NCBI RefSeq assembly: GCF_900182695.1
Contig: NZ_FXTK01000027.1
Location: forward strand, 1 to 37,827
DNA length: 37,827 nucleotides
Direction: 5' to 3'
Source of the DNA: Paracoccus laeviglucosivorans
Lineage (GTDB): Bacteria > Pseudomonadota > Alphaproteobacteria > Rhodobacterales > Rhodobacteraceae
How positions within the stretch are numbered: position 1 is the first letter of the stretch; each line of letters opens with the position of its first letter. Shown piece after piece: positions 36,776 through 37,827 of the stretch. The notes beneath the pieces are model-generated. The model had not been told where the DNA came from. It searched no databases and saw only the letters and a list, made by a program, of their open reading frames with translations. Position numbers and translations under genes: made by a program.

Positions 36776-37827
36776 GAGATGCCCCTTCGCCGATGCCGCA
36801 GCCCGACAAGCGCACCTGCGAGATTGAACGTACCTCGAGCCTGCAATTGCGTGAAGCGTCGCAAGGCCGCACCGGGGCACCGGATGGGATGCGTCGGATG
36901 ATCCCGATTGGCATCTATCATCAGCACAGTCAGACAGGCCGCAAGGTCGCCAAAGACTGCAGCCGCCTCGTGCATCACCTCTTCACCGATGTGAAGATGC
37001 GGCAGCAGGTGAAACACCGCCGTGCGGAACGAGCGCGGGCACGGCAAACCATCGGGGCAGAAGAGGTCCAGATGCGCGCGAAGATCGGGACTAGCAAGAT
37101 CGCGCAGCACCTGCGGCGTCAGCCACCGGAGGTTATGGCTGTGATCCTCCGCCCCTGCCCCACACGCTGTTGGGTTCGGGTCTGCGGCCTTGTCCACTTC
37201 GGTCGACGCGATCTGCCAGTCCCGTTCTGGGTCAGTTATCCGCGTTGTCTCCGCGCCCTTACAGGATTCAGAAGATTCTGGAGTTGTCTTTTGTATTGCC
37301 GGAAGCTGGGCTTCCGCTCTGCCGGAAGGTTTTGGCAAATATCGAAGCAATTCCTCGCATTCCGATCGCAGAAGCTGGATCTCTGCCAGATGCGCGGCGA
37401 GGCAATCTGAGCCCACTAGCACCGCATAGCGGCGTGGCCACGCCGACCGGCGCTGCAATAGCGCGGCCAGTGCCGGATGGCTGGGGCGCAGGATCAGCAA
37501 CTTCTCGAGTAGCAGCTTCACGTCTCGCTTGGCGGCAGAGCATTCCAGCCGCAGCACCTGACAACTGCGCGCCTCTTCGCGATGCCGCGCGTCGAGCGCG
37601 ATCAGCTGCGGCAGCAGGACGATGAGCGGACGCAGATTGATGCCCAACCGCCGGCCATTGGAGAGTGCCCGCCCCGACCGCCGGCCATTGGCGGCTGTGT
37701 CAATCTCGATCAGACCCAGATTTGCCAAAGCTTTCTCATGGCCGCGCAGAGCACGGTCTGAAATCCCAAGCTCCTGAGCCAGATCCTGTTGCGCACAAAA
37801 GCAGACCGGATCCCGATCCGGTGCTGT
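36772..37827 (-). CDS. repC: RepC-type plasmid replication initiator (5' end outside window)
   Basis: At least 351 residues are visible; the frame is open through the right edge, so the N-terminus is missing. A winged HTH is visible near the edge ('QDLAQELGISDRALRGHEKA' then 'LGLIEI' and 'GRRSGRALSNGRRLGINLRPL'), as in RepC/RP-C initiators. A low-complexity linker follows. The C-terminal RP-C_C-like domain has 'AVFHLLPHLHIGEEVMHEAA', 'AACLTVLMIDANRD', 'IRCPGAALRRFTQLQARG' and 'FNLAGALVGL'. RepC proteins start replication of repABC-type replicons, and their origin often lies inside repC. repA/repB would be expected beyond the window. The stop overlaps the next gene (ATGA). Confidence 0.78.
   Translation of the reverse strand, partial: TAPDRDPVCFCAQQDLAQELGISDRALRGHEKALANLGLIEIDTAANGRRSGRALSNGRRLGINLRPLIVLLPQLIALDARHREEARSCQVLRLECSAAKRDVKLLLEKLLILRPSHPALAALLQRRSAWPRRYAVLVGSDCLAAHLAEIQLLRSECEELLRYLPKPSGRAEAQLPAIQKTTPESSESCKGAETTRITDPERDWQIASTEVDKAADPNPTACGAGAEDHSHNLRWLTPQVLRDLASPDLRAHLDLFCPDGLPCPRSFRTAVFHLLPHLHIGEEVMHEAAAVFGDLAACLTVLMIDANRDHPTHPIRCPGAALRRFTQLQARGTFNLAGALVGLRHRRRGIS

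Noticed and set aside
1..37827. CRISPR arrays, rRNA, tRNA genes
   Set aside because: No regularly spaced repeats, rRNA signature or tRNA cloverleaf with TTCRANNC-type arms was found by reading either strand.

Overview
The window looks like DNA of a Rhodobacteraceae alphaproteobacterium, probably Paracoccus or a close relative. The evidence is high GC with a strong G/C third-position bias, long GC-rich antisense open frames, AGGAGG-type ribosome binding sites, tightly overlapping ATGA/GTGA operons, and protein families typical of that group. A RepC-type replication initiator runs off the right edge, so the window is probably part of a plasmid or chromid, or an integrated remnant of one. No rRNA, tRNA or CRISPR array was seen.

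Region 1 (1-23200) is a large, coherent metabolic block. On the minus strand it holds a YdiJ-type FAD/Fe-S 2-hydroxyacid dehydrogenase, then a NitT/TauT-type ABC transporter (ATPase, permease, two tandem paralogous binding proteins), an L-2-hydroxyglutarate oxidase (lhgO) and an AcfC-like binding protein. Divergent from ydiJ is a plus-strand operon with a four-subunit succinate dehydrogenase/fumarate reductase-like complex (B, two membrane anchors, A), a two-subunit class I fumarase/tartrate dehydratase-like enzyme, a YeiH-type exporter and a NIPSNAP protein. Then come an orphan BMP-family binding protein, a TSUP (TauE/SafE) exporter, two paralogous LysR regulators, a succinate-semialdehyde dehydrogenase-like ALDH and a ThDP-dependent decarboxylase/lyase. 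Two readings fit. (a) D- and L-2-hydroxyglutarate are oxidised to 2-oxoglutarate, decarboxylated to succinate semialdehyde, oxidised to succinate, then to fumarate and malate. (b) The same chemistry runs on a sulfonate analogue of succinate (3-sulfopropionate, sulfoacrylate, sulfolactate, sulfopyruvate, sulfoacetaldehyde, sulfoacetate), which would explain the Tau-like importer and two sulfite/sulfate/sulfonate-type exporters. Substitutions in the SdhA-like active site favour an unusual substrate.

Region 2 (23200-26110) is an insertion-sequence graveyard. It holds remnants of IS3-family OrfA, an IS30-like N-terminus, a possible IS21-type end, a frameshifted and truncated ISL3 transposase and an IS3-family OrfB C-terminus, separated by about 2 kb with no recognisable gene and one strongly structured stretch.

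Region 3 (26118-35081) is a sugar-acid catabolic locus. A divergent IclR regulator has paired operators, followed by a 40-codon upstream ORF coupled to a polar-amino-acid-type ABC transporter (two permeases, ATPase, binding protein). Next come a UxaA-family dehydratase, 2-keto-3-deoxygalactonokinase (dgoK), 2-keto-3-deoxy-6-phosphogalactonate aldolase (dgoA), a zinc alcohol dehydrogenase and an SDR. The expected end products are pyruvate and glyceraldehyde 3-phosphate.

Region 4 (35082-37827) is plasmid-type backbone: a small hypothetical ORF, then on the minus strand repC (cut by the window end), a small exported protein, a secreted thermonuclease and an 88-residue hypothetical protein. The first three are joined by ATGA overlaps.
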